The notes: generated by a model not told the origin, from the sequence alone. A DNA stretch of 64,000 bases from an uncultured Phascolarctobacterium sp. (GCF_905212365.1 NZ_CAJMEH010000001.1:1-64000), one strand, 5' to 3'. Shown: positions 52,116-59,937, numbered from the stretch's first letter. Numbers and translations: made by a program.

Positions 52116-52821
52116 GTCGATTCATAGCCTGTGCTTCCGCATACCTATCGAGCATTTGTTGGATGGCAAATTCTTGCGGTTCAGCGCGGTAAGCGTGCTG
52201 GGAACGGTGATTTTACTTTTATCAGCCTGCCTTTTAGGGCCTGTGTTTTGCGGACGCTTGTGCCCGGCAGGAGCTTTTACGGAATATCTCAGCAGGCTGG
52301 TCCCCAGCCGTTGGCAAATAAGCTGGCGCAGGCATACGGAAATAGCGCCTGTTCGCTACGGTATGCTGGCAGGCTTTTGCTTAGTGCCTTTTTTCGACGG
52401 CGTTTTGGCTTGTGCGTATTGCAATTTCTTTGTGTTCGATTTACTGGCGAATTATTATACCCAAGGCTATTTTATTGCGTTAAATTCCAGCCTGCTGCTG
52501 ACGGCAATTTTATGGCTGGGTGTTTTCGGTCTGTTTACTAAAGGCGGGCGGGGCTTCTGCAATTTTTTGTGCCCGGTGGGAGCGGCGCAAAGCCTGGCGT
52601 ATGCTGTAAGCAGCAGGCTGCCTTTTGTGCGGCATATGCAGGTAAAGCGCCAGGATTGCATCGGCTGCGGCGAATGTGCGAAGCATTGCCCTATGGAGGC
52701 TGTTACTATGGAGCAGGGTAAGGCTGCAGTCTGCCTGCATAATTGCATTGTTTGCGGCGTTTGTCGGCATGTTTGTCCGGTGCAGGCTATAGGCTATGGG
52801 AGGCGCGATGATGAAAAATAG
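52114..52821 (+). CDS. 4Fe-4S ferredoxin-type membrane protein (NapH/CcoG-like), N-terminus truncated
   Basis: About 235 residues (an in-frame TTG lies at 52093). Starts at SIHSLCFRIPIEHLL, where relatives have another 15-25 residues with a first membrane helix. Then two polyferredoxin membrane motifs, VFCGRLCPAGAFTEYL near 43 and FCNFLCPVGAAQSL near 160, and two 4Fe-4S clusters at CIGCGECAKHCP and CIVCGVCRHVCP near the end. Likely an electron-transfer membrane protein. No ribosome site at the ATG. The 3' end overlaps a small cysteine-rich gene by 14 bases. Confidence 0.7.
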   Translation: MSIHSLCFRIPIEHLLDGKFLRFSAVSVLGTVILLLSACLLGPVFCGRLCPAGAFTEYLSRLVPSRWQISWRRHTEIAPVRYGMLAGFCLVPFFDGVLACAYCNFFVFDLLANYYTQGYFIALNSSLLLTAILWLGVFGLFTKGGRGFCNFLCPVGAAQSLAYAVSSRLPFVRHMQVKRQDCIGCGECAKHCPMEAVTMEQGKAAVCLHNCIVCGVCRHVCPVQAIGYGRRDDEK

Positions 52822-53005
52822 GGTGTTGACTTTTCTGCTGTCCATGGGGATTCCTGTTTCTGCTTTTAGCGCGCAGGGCGGCGGCTGTACCGGTATTTGC
52901 GGCAGCTGTCATTTGAGCTGCACGCCGGGCATTTTTGCGCTGCTGCTTTTGGGAGGCAAATATTTTTACGGCAGACTGAAGGGCGGTGTGCTGAAGCATG
53001 AATAG
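52808..53005 (+). CDS. Small cysteine-rich membrane protein
   Basis: 65 residues: helix FLLSMGIPVSAFSAQGG, then CTGICGSCHLSC (spacing CxxxCxxCxxxC), and a second helix TPGIFALLLLGGKYFYG. GGGAGG precedes ATG 52808/52811. The overlap with the ferredoxin gene and the downstream one (TGATG-type) shows a tight operon. The cysteines could bind a metal cluster; no family recognised. Confidence 0.6.
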   Translation: MMKNRVLTFLLSMGIPVSAFSAQGGGCTGICGSCHLSCTPGIFALLLLGGKYFYGRLKGGVLKHE

Positions 53006-53504
53006 AATATGGTTAAGAAGAACAGGCCTTTTTGTATTTATGCTGGCAGTTATGTTCGGGCTGATGCTGCTGCGTGGAGAAAATGCCAACGAACGGGCGT
53101 ATAAAGCTGCGCAGCTGGCGCCGGGAAAAACTATTTTCTGTACGGTGGATTTAGGAAGACAGGGATTTTTGAAATCGTGGCTGAATCCCAATATAGCTAC
53201 CTTGTATTTGCGCTTGCGCGCCGACGACAGGGCGCAGCTTACTTGCGAAGGTACAGGCATGACGATGATGCTTTCCCAGGGAACGAAGAAGGGACTGTGG
53301 CCCAAACTGGAAAAGCATACGGTATTAAAAAAGGTGCGCGGCAGTATTCCGGTCAACGTGGAGCTTTATGTGGACAGGAAAGCTTTGCAGCAGTACCATG
53401 TAGCCAGCGGCAATATTTATTTTTATGAAGGGGAAAAATTATACAGCACTGTGGCTATAGAAGTGATTAATTCGCGGGCGAATAACACAAGAATCGAAAG
53501 GTAA
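52998..53504 (+). CDS. Hypothetical exported or membrane-anchored protein
   Basis: 168 residues. One N-terminal helix (LFVFMLAVMFGLMLL) is followed by a soluble, beta-rich part (APGKTIFCTVDLGRQGF, LRADDRAQLTCEGTGMTMML), expected outside the cytoplasm. ATG overlaps the stop of the small cysteine-rich gene, so it is the third gene of the ferredoxin operon. Not recognised. Confidence 0.55.
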   Translation: MNRIWLRRTGLFVFMLAVMFGLMLLRGENANERAYKAAQLAPGKTIFCTVDLGRQGFLKSWLNPNIATLYLRLRADDRAQLTCEGTGMTMMLSQGTKKGLWPKLEKHTVLKKVRGSIPVNVELYVDRKALQQYHVASGNIYFYEGEKLYSTVAIEVINSRANNTRIER

Positions 53505-53531
53505 AGCTTAATTTGCCATGTGGAATAAAAA

Positions 53532-53551
53532 GCTATATAATATTATATAGC
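53532..53551. promoter_or_regulatory. Perfect 20-bp palindrome before the CGGC gene
   Basis: GCTATATAATATTATATAGC is a perfect palindrome containing TATAAT on both strands, 34 bases before the CGGC gene start, flanked by A-runs. It could be an operator over the -10 region. Confidence 0.5.
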
Positions 53552-53585
53552 AAAAATGCTGACATTTTATTTTTGGAGGAAAATT

Positions 53586-53939
53586 ATGAAAAGAATAGCG
53601 ATTTTACGTTGTTTACAGACTTCGGCGTCCTGCGCCGGGTCGGGCTGCCTGCGGGCGATGTTTGACCATGAAAAAAGCTTTGCGCAATACGGCGAGGAGG
53701 AGCTGCGGCTGACGGCTATGTGGACCTGTAACGGCTGCGGCGATTCCCTGCTGGGCAATCAGGAGGGCATCCGAAAAAAAATAGAGCGCATGAAGGCGCT
53801 GGAGCTGGACGCGCTGCATATCAGCAACTGCACCCATAAAAAGGATGCGGAGGGAGTAAAGCATTTATGCCCCAAAATTAAAGCTATCGTCGAGGAGCTG
53901 GAGGCAGCAGGCATTCAGATAGTGGACGGTACGCATTAA
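53586..53939 (+). CDS. CGGC domain protein (putative metal-binding)
   Basis: 117 residues. RCLQTSASCAGSGCLRAM near the start, WTCNGCGDSL near 48 (variant of the CGGC motif), and ISNCTHKK near 80 give the conserved cysteines of the CGGC family, thought to bind metal or a cluster; function unknown. A strong GGAGGA precedes ATG 53586. Probably its own unit behind the palindrome. Confidence 0.75.
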   Translation: MKRIAILRCLQTSASCAGSGCLRAMFDHEKSFAQYGEEELRLTAMWTCNGCGDSLLGNQEGIRKKIERMKALELDALHISNCTHKKDAEGVKHLCPKIKAIVEELEAAGIQIVDGTH

Positions 53940-53984
53940 GGCGCAGGATAATTTATTGCCGGTTTACTGCTTAAGCGGAAATCT

Positions 53985-54104
53985 GGAATGAATTCCAAAA
54001 AAAATATTTTTTGACGAAAAATACGGAATAGAATCCAGAAAAATCTATTTTTGGAGAAAAATTGGGAATTGATTCCGGAAAAATTTGCGCTGGCTGCGCT
54101 TTTA
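53985..54104 (+). repeat. Three degenerate 40-bp repeats each starting with a GGAAT..ATTCC palindrome
   Basis: GGAATGAATTCC (53985-53996), GGAATAGAATCC (54025-54036) and GGAATTGATTCC (54065-54076) start exactly 40 bp apart. The first two 40-bp units agree in 28 of 40 positions, including an A-run, a T-run and GAAAAAT. They lie upstream of the ATPase promoter. Confidence 0.7.
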
Positions 54105-54113
54105 GCGTATAAT
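54085..54113 (+). promoter_or_regulatory. Promoter of the DUF4143 ATPase gene with palindromic -10
   Basis: TTGCGC, 17 bases, TATAAT (54108-54113). The -10 is inside GCGTAT-AAT-ATACGC (54105-54119), an inverted repeat. Confidence 0.55.
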
Positions 54114-54134
54114 ATACGCAAAGAGGTGAGCGAT

Positions 54135-55349
54135 ATGCAGTTGATTGAGCGGCAGGAATATTTAGCTTGGCTGGAACGGTGGCAAAGCAAACAGATTATT
54201 AAGGTAGTGTCCGGAGTCAGACGGTGCGGTAAATCTACCTTATTTGATTTATTCAGGCAGCATTTGCTGCGTCAGGGCGTTCGACCGGAGCAGATTCTTA
54301 CAGTTAATTTTGAGGCCATCGAGTTTGAGCTTTTACGCGACTACCACCGGCTGTATACGTATATTTCAGAACGCTTGCAGGCTGGCAGCATGAACTATAT
54401 TTTTCTGGACGAGGTGCAGCATTGCCGGGAATATCAAAAAGCAGTGGATAGTCTTTTTATAAAAGATAATTGTGATTTGTATTTGACCGGCTCCAACGCT
54501 TATTTTATGTCGGGCGAGCTGGCTACGGTGCTTTCCGGACGTTATGTGGAATTAAAAATGCTGCCATTGTCCTTTAAGGAATTTATTCAGGGGCTGCAAG
54601 GCGATTATGCGCAGCTGAGCAGGGGACAGCAATTCAATCTTTATTTGGAATATGGAGCGCTTCCTTTTATTACGCGGTATAATAGCTTTGGCAGCGACGC
54701 GAAAAACTATTTGCAGGATGTGTATAATACTATTATTCTTAACGATATTGTTCAGCGGTTGGGAGTTGCCGATGTGACGGCTCTGGGGAATATTGCGAAA
54801 TTTATGGTGGATAATATCGGCAATAGGGTTTCCGTGAATAAAATTGCTAATACGCTGAAATCTGCGGGCAAGGGCGTGGACAGCAAAACTGTTGACAAAT
54901 ATTTGCAGGGCTATACGGACGCTTTATTTTTGTATAAAGCGCCGCGCTACAATATTAAGGGCAAGCAGCTGCTGACGACTTTGGGAAAATATTATGTAGT
55001 GGATTTGGGCTTGCGCAATCTGTTAGTGCGCAATAAAGCAAGCGACATAGGACATGTTTTGGAAAACGTGGTTTATTTGGAGCTGCTGCGGCGCGGTTAT
55101 GAGGTATATGTAGGCGATTTGGAAAACAGCGAGGTGGACTTTATCGCCTGGAAGGATGGCAGAGCTGAATATTATCAGGTTTCTGCTACGGCGTTGGAGG
55201 AAAGCACCCTGCGGCGCGAGCTGGCGCCCTTTAAAAATATTCCGGACAATTATCCTAAATATTTACTGACTTTAGATGAAGTTTTTGGCGAAATGGATTA
55301 CGCTGGCGTACAGAAGAAAAATCTTTTGTCCTGGCTTCTGCTATCTTAA
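54135..55349 (+). CDS. AAA-type ATPase with DUF4143 domain
   Basis: 404 residues. P-loop GVRRCGKSTLFDLF near 27-40, Walker B YIFLDEVQHC near 92, sensor-like LTGSNAYFMSGEL near 120, then LSFKEFI and the C-terminal DUF4143 nuclease-like region (VDKYLQGYTDALFLYKAPRYNIKGK, LENVVYLELLRRGYEVYVGD, SEVDFIAW) with the D/E-VDF motif. Such ATPases are widespread, often strain-variable, and of unknown role. ATG 54135 follows GAGGTG; the longer frame upstream covers the promoter. Codon use looks a little AT-richer than neighbours. Confidence 0.85.
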   Translation: MQLIERQEYLAWLERWQSKQIIKVVSGVRRCGKSTLFDLFRQHLLRQGVRPEQILTVNFEAIEFELLRDYHRLYTYISERLQAGSMNYIFLDEVQHCREYQKAVDSLFIKDNCDLYLTGSNAYFMSGELATVLSGRYVELKMLPLSFKEFIQGLQGDYAQLSRGQQFNLYLEYGALPFITRYNSFGSDAKNYLQDVYNTIILNDIVQRLGVADVTALGNIAKFMVDNIGNRVSVNKIANTLKSAGKGVDSKTVDKYLQGYTDALFLYKAPRYNIKGKQLLTTLGKYYVVDLGLRNLLVRNKASDIGHVLENVVYLELLRRGYEVYVGDLENSEVDFIAWKDGRAEYYQVSATALEESTLRRELAPFKNIPDNYPKYLLTLDEVFGEMDYAGVQKKNLLSWLLLS

Positions 55350-55373
55350 ATGAATAATGCGCAAATAAAAAAC

Positions 55374-55405
55374 GGAGCTGCTTTGGTAGAGGCAGCTCCA
55401 TTTTT
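55374..55405. terminator. Bidirectional terminator
   Basis: GGAGCTGC/GCAGCTCC (55374-55381 and 55392-55399), preceded by an A-run and followed by ATTTTT, between convergent genes. Confidence 0.82.
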
Positions 55406-55416
55406 CATCTTTTAGA

Positions 55417-56181
55417 TTATTTCTTGGAATCGATTATTTCTGCTCCGTCAGCGGTAAAGCGCACGTTGGCTTTGGCTGGGAGGGTAATTATTTCGCCGTC
55501 GGCATTTTTCCAGCTGGCGGCTTCTTTAACAGTGCCGCCGGTAACATAGCCGTCAGTATCGAAGGTGATGGTGCGGCTGCCCTTAAATTCCAGAAAGCCT
55601 GCGTTAGCGGCATTCGTGCGGTTTTGCTGCCAGCCTAAGGGACGCAGGCGCGTATCGTCTGCCAGCGTGCCGCTGATAATATGGCCTTCGGCATCGAAGG
55701 TCAGGACTGTGTCCGCTTTGAAATCTACAAAGCCGTAACGGTCCTTTTGCAGGGCAACGGTAGTTTTTTCGTCAATAGTGCCGCTGAGGACGGTACCATC
55801 CTTGGCAAAATGGACAAGGCTGCCGCTTTTATAGCGCACATGGCCGTAGGTGGGAATGGCGATGCCGTAGCGCACGCCTACAGGCCGGAAGAAGCGCGGG
55901 AAGAAAACGCTGGAGGCCTGCACATAGCAGTAATCGTTGATGATGCTTTGCCAGCCGGTGGGACGCAGATAGGTGTCGCTGTTCAGTATGCCGCTGATGA
56001 CTTCGCCGTCGTCATTGAGCAGCGCTTGCGTATCCTTTTTGAATTTTAAATCGTCGTCCGCTACGGTCCAGCCTTGCGGAACAAGCTTTTCCGCTTTATT
56101 CAGAGTGACGGTCTGCGCGCTGGCCAGCTGTGCGGCTAGGCAGGCGGCCAGAAAAACGGTAATTAAAGAAAGCTTTTTCAT
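55417..56181 (-). CDS. Secreted protein with degenerate repeats
   Basis: 254 residues. MKKLSLITVFLAACLAAQLASAQ is a signal peptide with an ASA-Q site. The mature protein carries about five copies of a motif shaped F..DG.v.sGt....t.LRP.GWQ: LNDDGEVISGILN, AKDGTVLSGTID, FDAEGHIISGTLA, FDTDGYVTGGTVK and FTADGAEII, two of them followed by LRP.GWQ. This recalls MORN or WG-type repeat proteins, but not one I can name. It should act in the periplasm or outside. ATG 56181 follows GAGGTG; it has its own promoter. Confidence 0.7.
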   Translation of the reverse strand: MKKLSLITVFLAACLAAQLASAQTVTLNKAEKLVPQGWTVADDDLKFKKDTQALLNDDGEVISGILNSDTYLRPTGWQSIINDYCYVQASSVFFPRFFRPVGVRYGIAIPTYGHVRYKSGSLVHFAKDGTVLSGTIDEKTTVALQKDRYGFVDFKADTVLTFDAEGHIISGTLADDTRLRPLGWQQNRTNAANAGFLEFKGSRTITFDTDGYVTGGTVKEAASWKNADGEIITLPAKANVRFTADGAEIIDSKK

Positions 56182-56205
56182 AAAAATCACCTCGCTTGTA
56201 TAACG

Positions 56206-56231
56206 ACGGCAATGCTTAAAAGGCTTGCCGT
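56206..56231 (-). other. 5' UTR hairpin of the secreted repeat gene
   Basis: ACGGCAA/TTGCCGT (56206-56212 and 56225-56231) forms a hairpin in the leader between promoter and start. Confidence 0.4.
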
Positions 56232-56254
56232 AATTTATTAAGCTTCTGATTTTC

Positions 56255-56283
56255 ATTATAAGGTACAGATATTTAAAAGTCAA
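56255..56283 (-). promoter_or_regulatory. Promoter of the secreted repeat gene
   Basis: On the minus strand TTGACT (56283-56278), 17 bases, TATAAT (56260-56255). Confidence 0.62.
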
Positions 56284-56421
56284 AAATAAATAAGAGATAA
56301 TATCATTTGTTGCAGATTTTTTACAAATCCGCAGCGCGGAGAATAAGGCGAAGGGGTTCACGCAGTTTCTGGTAAAAATTTTTGTGAGTACTCGTATTTT
56401 TGTTAACCGGACATGCGGCTA

Positions 56422-56448
56422 TTGACGTGATAGGTGTAAGGATATATT
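56422..56448 (+). promoter_or_regulatory. Weak promoter of a possible small-ORF unit
   Basis: TTGACG, 15 bases, TATATT, 31 bases before ATG 56479. The short spacer lowers confidence. Confidence 0.3.
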
Positions 56449-56478
56449 TGATTATTTATTGAAGAAGCGCATTTTAGT

Positions 56479-56571
56479 ATGATTAAAATTGACGTTGTTG
56501 CAGCTAGTGTTTATGTTAAAGGCCGCCGTAAGGCAACCTTTTTGCTGATTTTTAAAATTAAAGATAGTTAG
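56479..56571 (+). CDS. Possible 30-residue peptide
   Basis: A small frame ATG to TAG starting MIKIDVVAASVYVKGRRK and ending FKIKDS, basic then hydrophobic. GAAGAAG lies about 11 bases upstream, and a strong terminator ends 47 bases after the stop. Within the 790-base gap 56182-56971 it is the only unit with promoter, frame and terminator in order. No homologue recognised. Confidence 0.3.
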   Translation: MIKIDVVAASVYVKGRRKATFLLIFKIKDS

Positions 56572-56590
56572 GTAACCAAAAAGGCTTTAA

Positions 56591-56618
56591 GGCGTTGCAG
56601 CAATGCAGCGTCTTTTTT
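56591..56618 (+). terminator. Terminator of the small-ORF unit
   Basis: GGCGTTGCA-GCAA-TGCAGCGTC (two wobble pairs) followed by TTTTTT. Confidence 0.78.
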
Positions 56619-56688
56619 GTTGATGATTTTTGGGGTGAGCGCAGACGCAACAAGGGAAAGACTATAAGTTACGCACTTTCTAACGCAC

Positions 56689-56759
56689 GTTCCCCCGAAA
56701 TGCGGCAGCATTTCAAATAAAATCCGCTTGAAGCGGATTTTAGGTTGACAGGGGGGGAC
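56689..56759 (+). repeat. Palindromic element: outer stem with two inner hairpins
   Basis: GTTCCCCC (56689-56696) can pair with GGGGGGGAC (56751-56759). Between them are perfect hairpins GAAATGC-GGCA-GCATTTC (56697-56714) and AAAATCCGC-TTGAA-GCGGATTTT (56719-56741), a three-way-junction shape. The right arm overlaps the uptake-locus promoter. Confidence 0.55.
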
Positions 56760-56772
56760 AAGAGAGTATAAT
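56745..56772 (+). promoter_or_regulatory. Promoter of the TonB uptake locus
   Basis: Consensus TTGACA, 16 bases (a G-run then ACAAGAGAG), consensus TATAAT. It gives an A-rich leader of about 190 nt before ATG 56972, which contains TGATGAAT/ATTCATCA (56873-56880 and 56901-56908). Confidence 0.7.
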
Positions 56773-56971
56773 ACAAGCAGAAATAAGTATCAATAAAGCT
56801 AATAACTCAAAACAAATAAAAGATAAATAAATTCAATAAAGCAAGTAAAAGAAAATTTCAGATGCTTTCCTGTGATGAATAAGCGAAACATGGACAGCGG
56901 ATTCATCATTTGAAAATATTTTAGTTTTTCTCACAACACACTCTCACGAAATTTGAGGGAAAGGAGGAATC

Positions 56972-57373
56972 ATGAAAAGAATTTATTTGGTGCTGGCGCT
57001 TTTATTGGCGCTGATGTGCCCAGCCTTTGCTTCCGCAGCGGAAGTTTCCGGCGATAAAATGATTTTGGACTGGACTACGTCCAAGGTGTGGGTATCCGGC
57101 GGCGACCTGTGCGTTACCGGCAGCTTTGTCAATAAGCGCAGCGATTTAACCATTACCAAATTAAACGAGTTTGTTATGCGCATCACCTTTACCGATAAGG
57201 ATGGACAGCAGCGGCAATTTACCGGCAGCCCGGTGAAGCTGCCCTTGTGCAAAATAGCGGCCGGCGGTTCGCGCAAAATGAATTTTAATTTTGGTAAATT
57301 CGAGCATGATATCAACAACTGGGTAACGGCGCAGACATATACCTTTACGTATATTAACGGCGCGCGTTTTTGA
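56972..57373 (+). CDS. Hypothetical secreted protein of the uptake locus
   Basis: 133 residues. MKRIYLVLALLLALMCPAFASAAE is a signal peptide with an ASA-A cleavage site; the mature 110 residues are beta-rich (LDWTTSKVWVSGGDLCVTGSF, EFVMRITFTDKDG, TYTFTYINGARF). It looks like a small beta-sandwich periplasmic protein. It precedes the TonB receptor by 66 bases and GGAAAGGAGG is a strong ribosome site. A helper role in uptake is only inferred from position. Confidence 0.65.
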   Translation: MKRIYLVLALLLALMCPAFASAAEVSGDKMILDWTTSKVWVSGGDLCVTGSFVNKRSDLTITKLNEFVMRITFTDKDGQQRQFTGSPVKLPLCKIAAGGSRKMNFNFGKFEHDINNWVTAQTYTFTYINGARF

Positions 57374-57439
57374 AGCGAAACTAACGCGGCCTGTAGAAGC
57401 GCAGGCTGCGGCGTATGATGAAAGAAGATGTGTTTGAAA

Positions 57440-59851
57440 ATGACTAAAAAACGTTTTACGGCGGCTGCCGCAATGATGATGGTTATGGGGCTGTGCGCCA
57501 ATGCCAGCGCAGCTTTCGACGAACACTTAAACGATTATACTTTGGATACAATTGTAGTTGAAGCGGACGCCGCAAAAAATAAATTCGGCGACACTATTAC
57601 CGAGCAATCCTATTACCGTACCGGCGGCGACGTAAAGGTAATTACCCGCGAGGAAATTGAAAAGCGTCATTATACCGATTTGACGGAAGCAATTAAGCGT
57701 ATCCCCGGCGTTACCTTCCAAAACCCAGGCTATCGCGGCGGTGAATATGGTTATCAATTTTATAATAACGGAGTTTCTATTAACGGCGATACTCGCGTAA
57801 TCATTTTGGTGGATGGACGACGTGTAGATAATGCTGCAAGTACAAGAGCCAGCGATAAATCTACTACCGGCACTAAATCTACAGGTGTAAATCTTGACCA
57901 AGTAACTAATATGGAAAATGTCGATAAGATTGAAGTTATCAAAGGGCCTGGCGCTTCTGTTTATGGTGCCGATGCTTTGGGTGGTGTAATCAATATTATT
58001 ACCCGTAAGGGTGGGCAGCAGAATGTCGGCTCGATTGATTTGTCCACCGGGTCCTGGCATAAACATAAATATGCTATCAGCTACTCCGGCAGCGCAGGCA
58101 ATGATAATTCCTGGCATTATTTCTTATCTGCCAATCGCGATATGTCCGGCGATACAAAATATAAAGATGGCATTGTAGGCGGTACCGGTACTTTGGGCGG
58201 TTCTAAGTGGAAAGAGGACGGCGTTAACTTCCGCTTGGATAAAGACTTTAATGATAAACAAAACTTGAAGGTTTGGTACAACTTTAAAGAAGGCAAGGAC
58301 GGTTATCCTATTGCCGTACCTAATTTAAAATATTGGAATGAAAAAGACTGGAACGATATCATCTTTAAGGCTACTGTCGGACAGCTTGATGAGAATAATA
58401 AATTAGTGGGCGGTACTTTAAGCGGCGACGCTAAAAACCCAGGCTATCATAATTTATATGCATTAGACGGACAGGTTTACGGTTCGTTCAGTAAATTTAA
58501 AAACAACGATTGGGATATTCAATATACCTTTGATAAAGATAATGGTATGGAAAGCTTTATCCGCGTGTACGACCAAAATCATCGTTATTCCCACCGTGAT
58601 AAATATCAGTGGTATGTCAACGGCAGAGGCGCTGCCGACGCTTATAACGCGGCGTTCCCGAATGGCGCAACGAACGAGCAATTATCACAGTGGATTAAAG
58701 ATAATTTAGCTCCGTTCCCGGACGGCGACCAAGATAGGGTTAAGGAATGGCTGGAAAAAACGGGCGGCGCAGCGCAGGAACCTACTAGCTGGCATGAAGA
58801 AAAGAATCGCGGCGTACAATTACAATATGCTAAATCAGTCGGCGTGAACGATATTATCGCTAGCATAACTTATGATAAAGCAAAGAATTTCTCTAAACGC
58901 TATGATTCTTACGGTAAACTTACAAGTAGTCATGTCGACAGAAAAACGATTTTAGGTTATGTTCAGGATAAAATCCATATCAGCGATAAATGGGATTTAA
59001 CGCCTGCTATTCGTTATTCTAAATATAGTTCTTTTGAAACTACAAATAGCGCCGGTACGACACAAGGCAAAGGCGATACGAATTTGATTACGCCGGTTAT
59101 TAATACCCAATATATGTTTGATGATACCAGCAGCATGTATTTTGGCTGGACTAAAGTGTTCCGTCCTTTGAAAGAAGGCGACTATAATACAACAGACGGC
59201 GTATTTAAAACTCCCTTGGACGATGAAAAGGGCGACGCTTGGACGTTGGGCGTACGCAAGGATTTGACGGATAAAACCAGTGTAGCTGTACATTATGATT
59301 GGACTCGCATGAGCAGTGCTATTGCTACATTGCCCATTTTTGATACTTCTACTGGTAATATTACAAAGACTGCTGTTAATGCTAAGGAAGATAAAAAATC
59401 TTTTAATGTTACTTTGGATCATCAATTTGACGATCATTTTACCTTGAGCGCTTCTTATTCTCATATGAAGGATGAATGGAAGGCTAAGAACGGTTGGGTG
59501 CTTGATCCCAGCTGGGGTTATGCTAATGACAGCGATATTAATACTGCTATCAACAGCTTACGTCCGAAAAATCATTATTCCTTAAACCTTTCTTATGAAA
59601 ATGGTAAATTGTATACGGGACTTTTGACTAACTGGTACACAGGCTGCAGCGATTACGCTTTCACTAATAACCGCTTCCTGGTTTTGGATTGGAACATCAA
59701 CTATGAAATCACCAAAGATATGACTGTTTATGCTTTGGTAACTAATCTGACTAACGAAGCTTATGAAACATCCTATAATTCTTGGAACGGCGTTGGCAGT
59801 TCCGCAATGCCTGGCCGCTGCTGGATGGTTGGCGTAAAATACACCTTCTAA
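57440..59851 (+). CDS. TonB-dependent outer-membrane receptor
   Basis: 803 residues. Signal peptide MTKKRFTAAAAMMMVMGLCANASA, TonB-box-like TLDTIVVEAD near 36, plug domain with VITREEIEKRHYTDLTEAIKRIPGV and GDTRVIILVDGRRVD, IEVIKGPGASVYGADALGGVINIITR near 155-185, then a 22-strand barrel with aromatic girdles, ending VGVKYTF with the C-terminal phenylalanine typical of outer-membrane proteins. An unusual extracellular-looking insert is rich in Asn, Asp and Lys. Imports a chelated metal, haem or cobalamin. ATG 57428 (four residues earlier) is an alternative start. Proof of a diderm envelope. Confidence 0.92.
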   Translation: MTKKRFTAAAAMMMVMGLCANASAAFDEHLNDYTLDTIVVEADAAKNKFGDTITEQSYYRTGGDVKVITREEIEKRHYTDLTEAIKRIPGVTFQNPGYRGGEYGYQFYNNGVSINGDTRVIILVDGRRVDNAASTRASDKSTTGTKSTGVNLDQVTNMENVDKIEVIKGPGASVYGADALGGVINIITRKGGQQNVGSIDLSTGSWHKHKYAISYSGSAGNDNSWHYFLSANRDMSGDTKYKDGIVGGTGTLGGSKWKEDGVNFRLDKDFNDKQNLKVWYNFKEGKDGYPIAVPNLKYWNEKDWNDIIFKATVGQLDENNKLVGGTLSGDAKNPGYHNLYALDGQVYGSFSKFKNNDWDIQYTFDKDNGMESFIRVYDQNHRYSHRDKYQWYVNGRGAADAYNAAFPNGATNEQLSQWIKDNLAPFPDGDQDRVKEWLEKTGGAAQEPTSWHEEKNRGVQLQYAKSVGVNDIIASITYDKAKNFSKRYDSYGKLTSSHVDRKTILGYVQDKIHISDKWDLTPAIRYSKYSSFETTNSAGTTQGKGDTNLITPVINTQYMFDDTSSMYFGWTKVFRPLKEGDYNTTDGVFKTPLDDEKGDAWTLGVRKDLTDKTSVAVHYDWTRMSSAIATLPIFDTSTGNITKTAVNAKEDKKSFNVTLDHQFDDHFTLSASYSHMKDEWKAKNGWVLDPSWGYANDSDINTAINSLRPKNHYSLNLSYENGKLYTGLLTNWYTGCSDYAFTNNRFLVLDWNINYEITKDMTVYALVTNLTNEAYETSYNSWNGVGSSAMPGRCWMVGVKYTF

Positions 59852-59903
59852 TTTTAAATTTGCTAATCACTAACATCATTCTCCATTCACTTCACTTTAG
59901 TAG

Positions 59904-59937
59904 AGCGCTGCTGCTGGTTTTAGCAGCGGCGCTTTAC
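59904..59937 (+). terminator. Terminator after the TonB receptor gene
   Basis: AGCGCTGCTGCT-GGTTTT-AGCAGCGGCGCT (one wobble) then TTAC, with a short T-rich tail; likely partial, since the ABC genes follow. Confidence 0.6.

Noticed and set aside
53985..54076. CRISPR array
   Set aside because: Only three degenerate units with contiguous 40-bp period, no unique spacers, no cas genes.
56450..56760. Cobalamin riboswitch upstream of the TonB locus
   Set aside because: I looked for the conserved B12-box and GCCACTG segments; AGTTAGGTAACC resembles it only by chance and the rest is absent.
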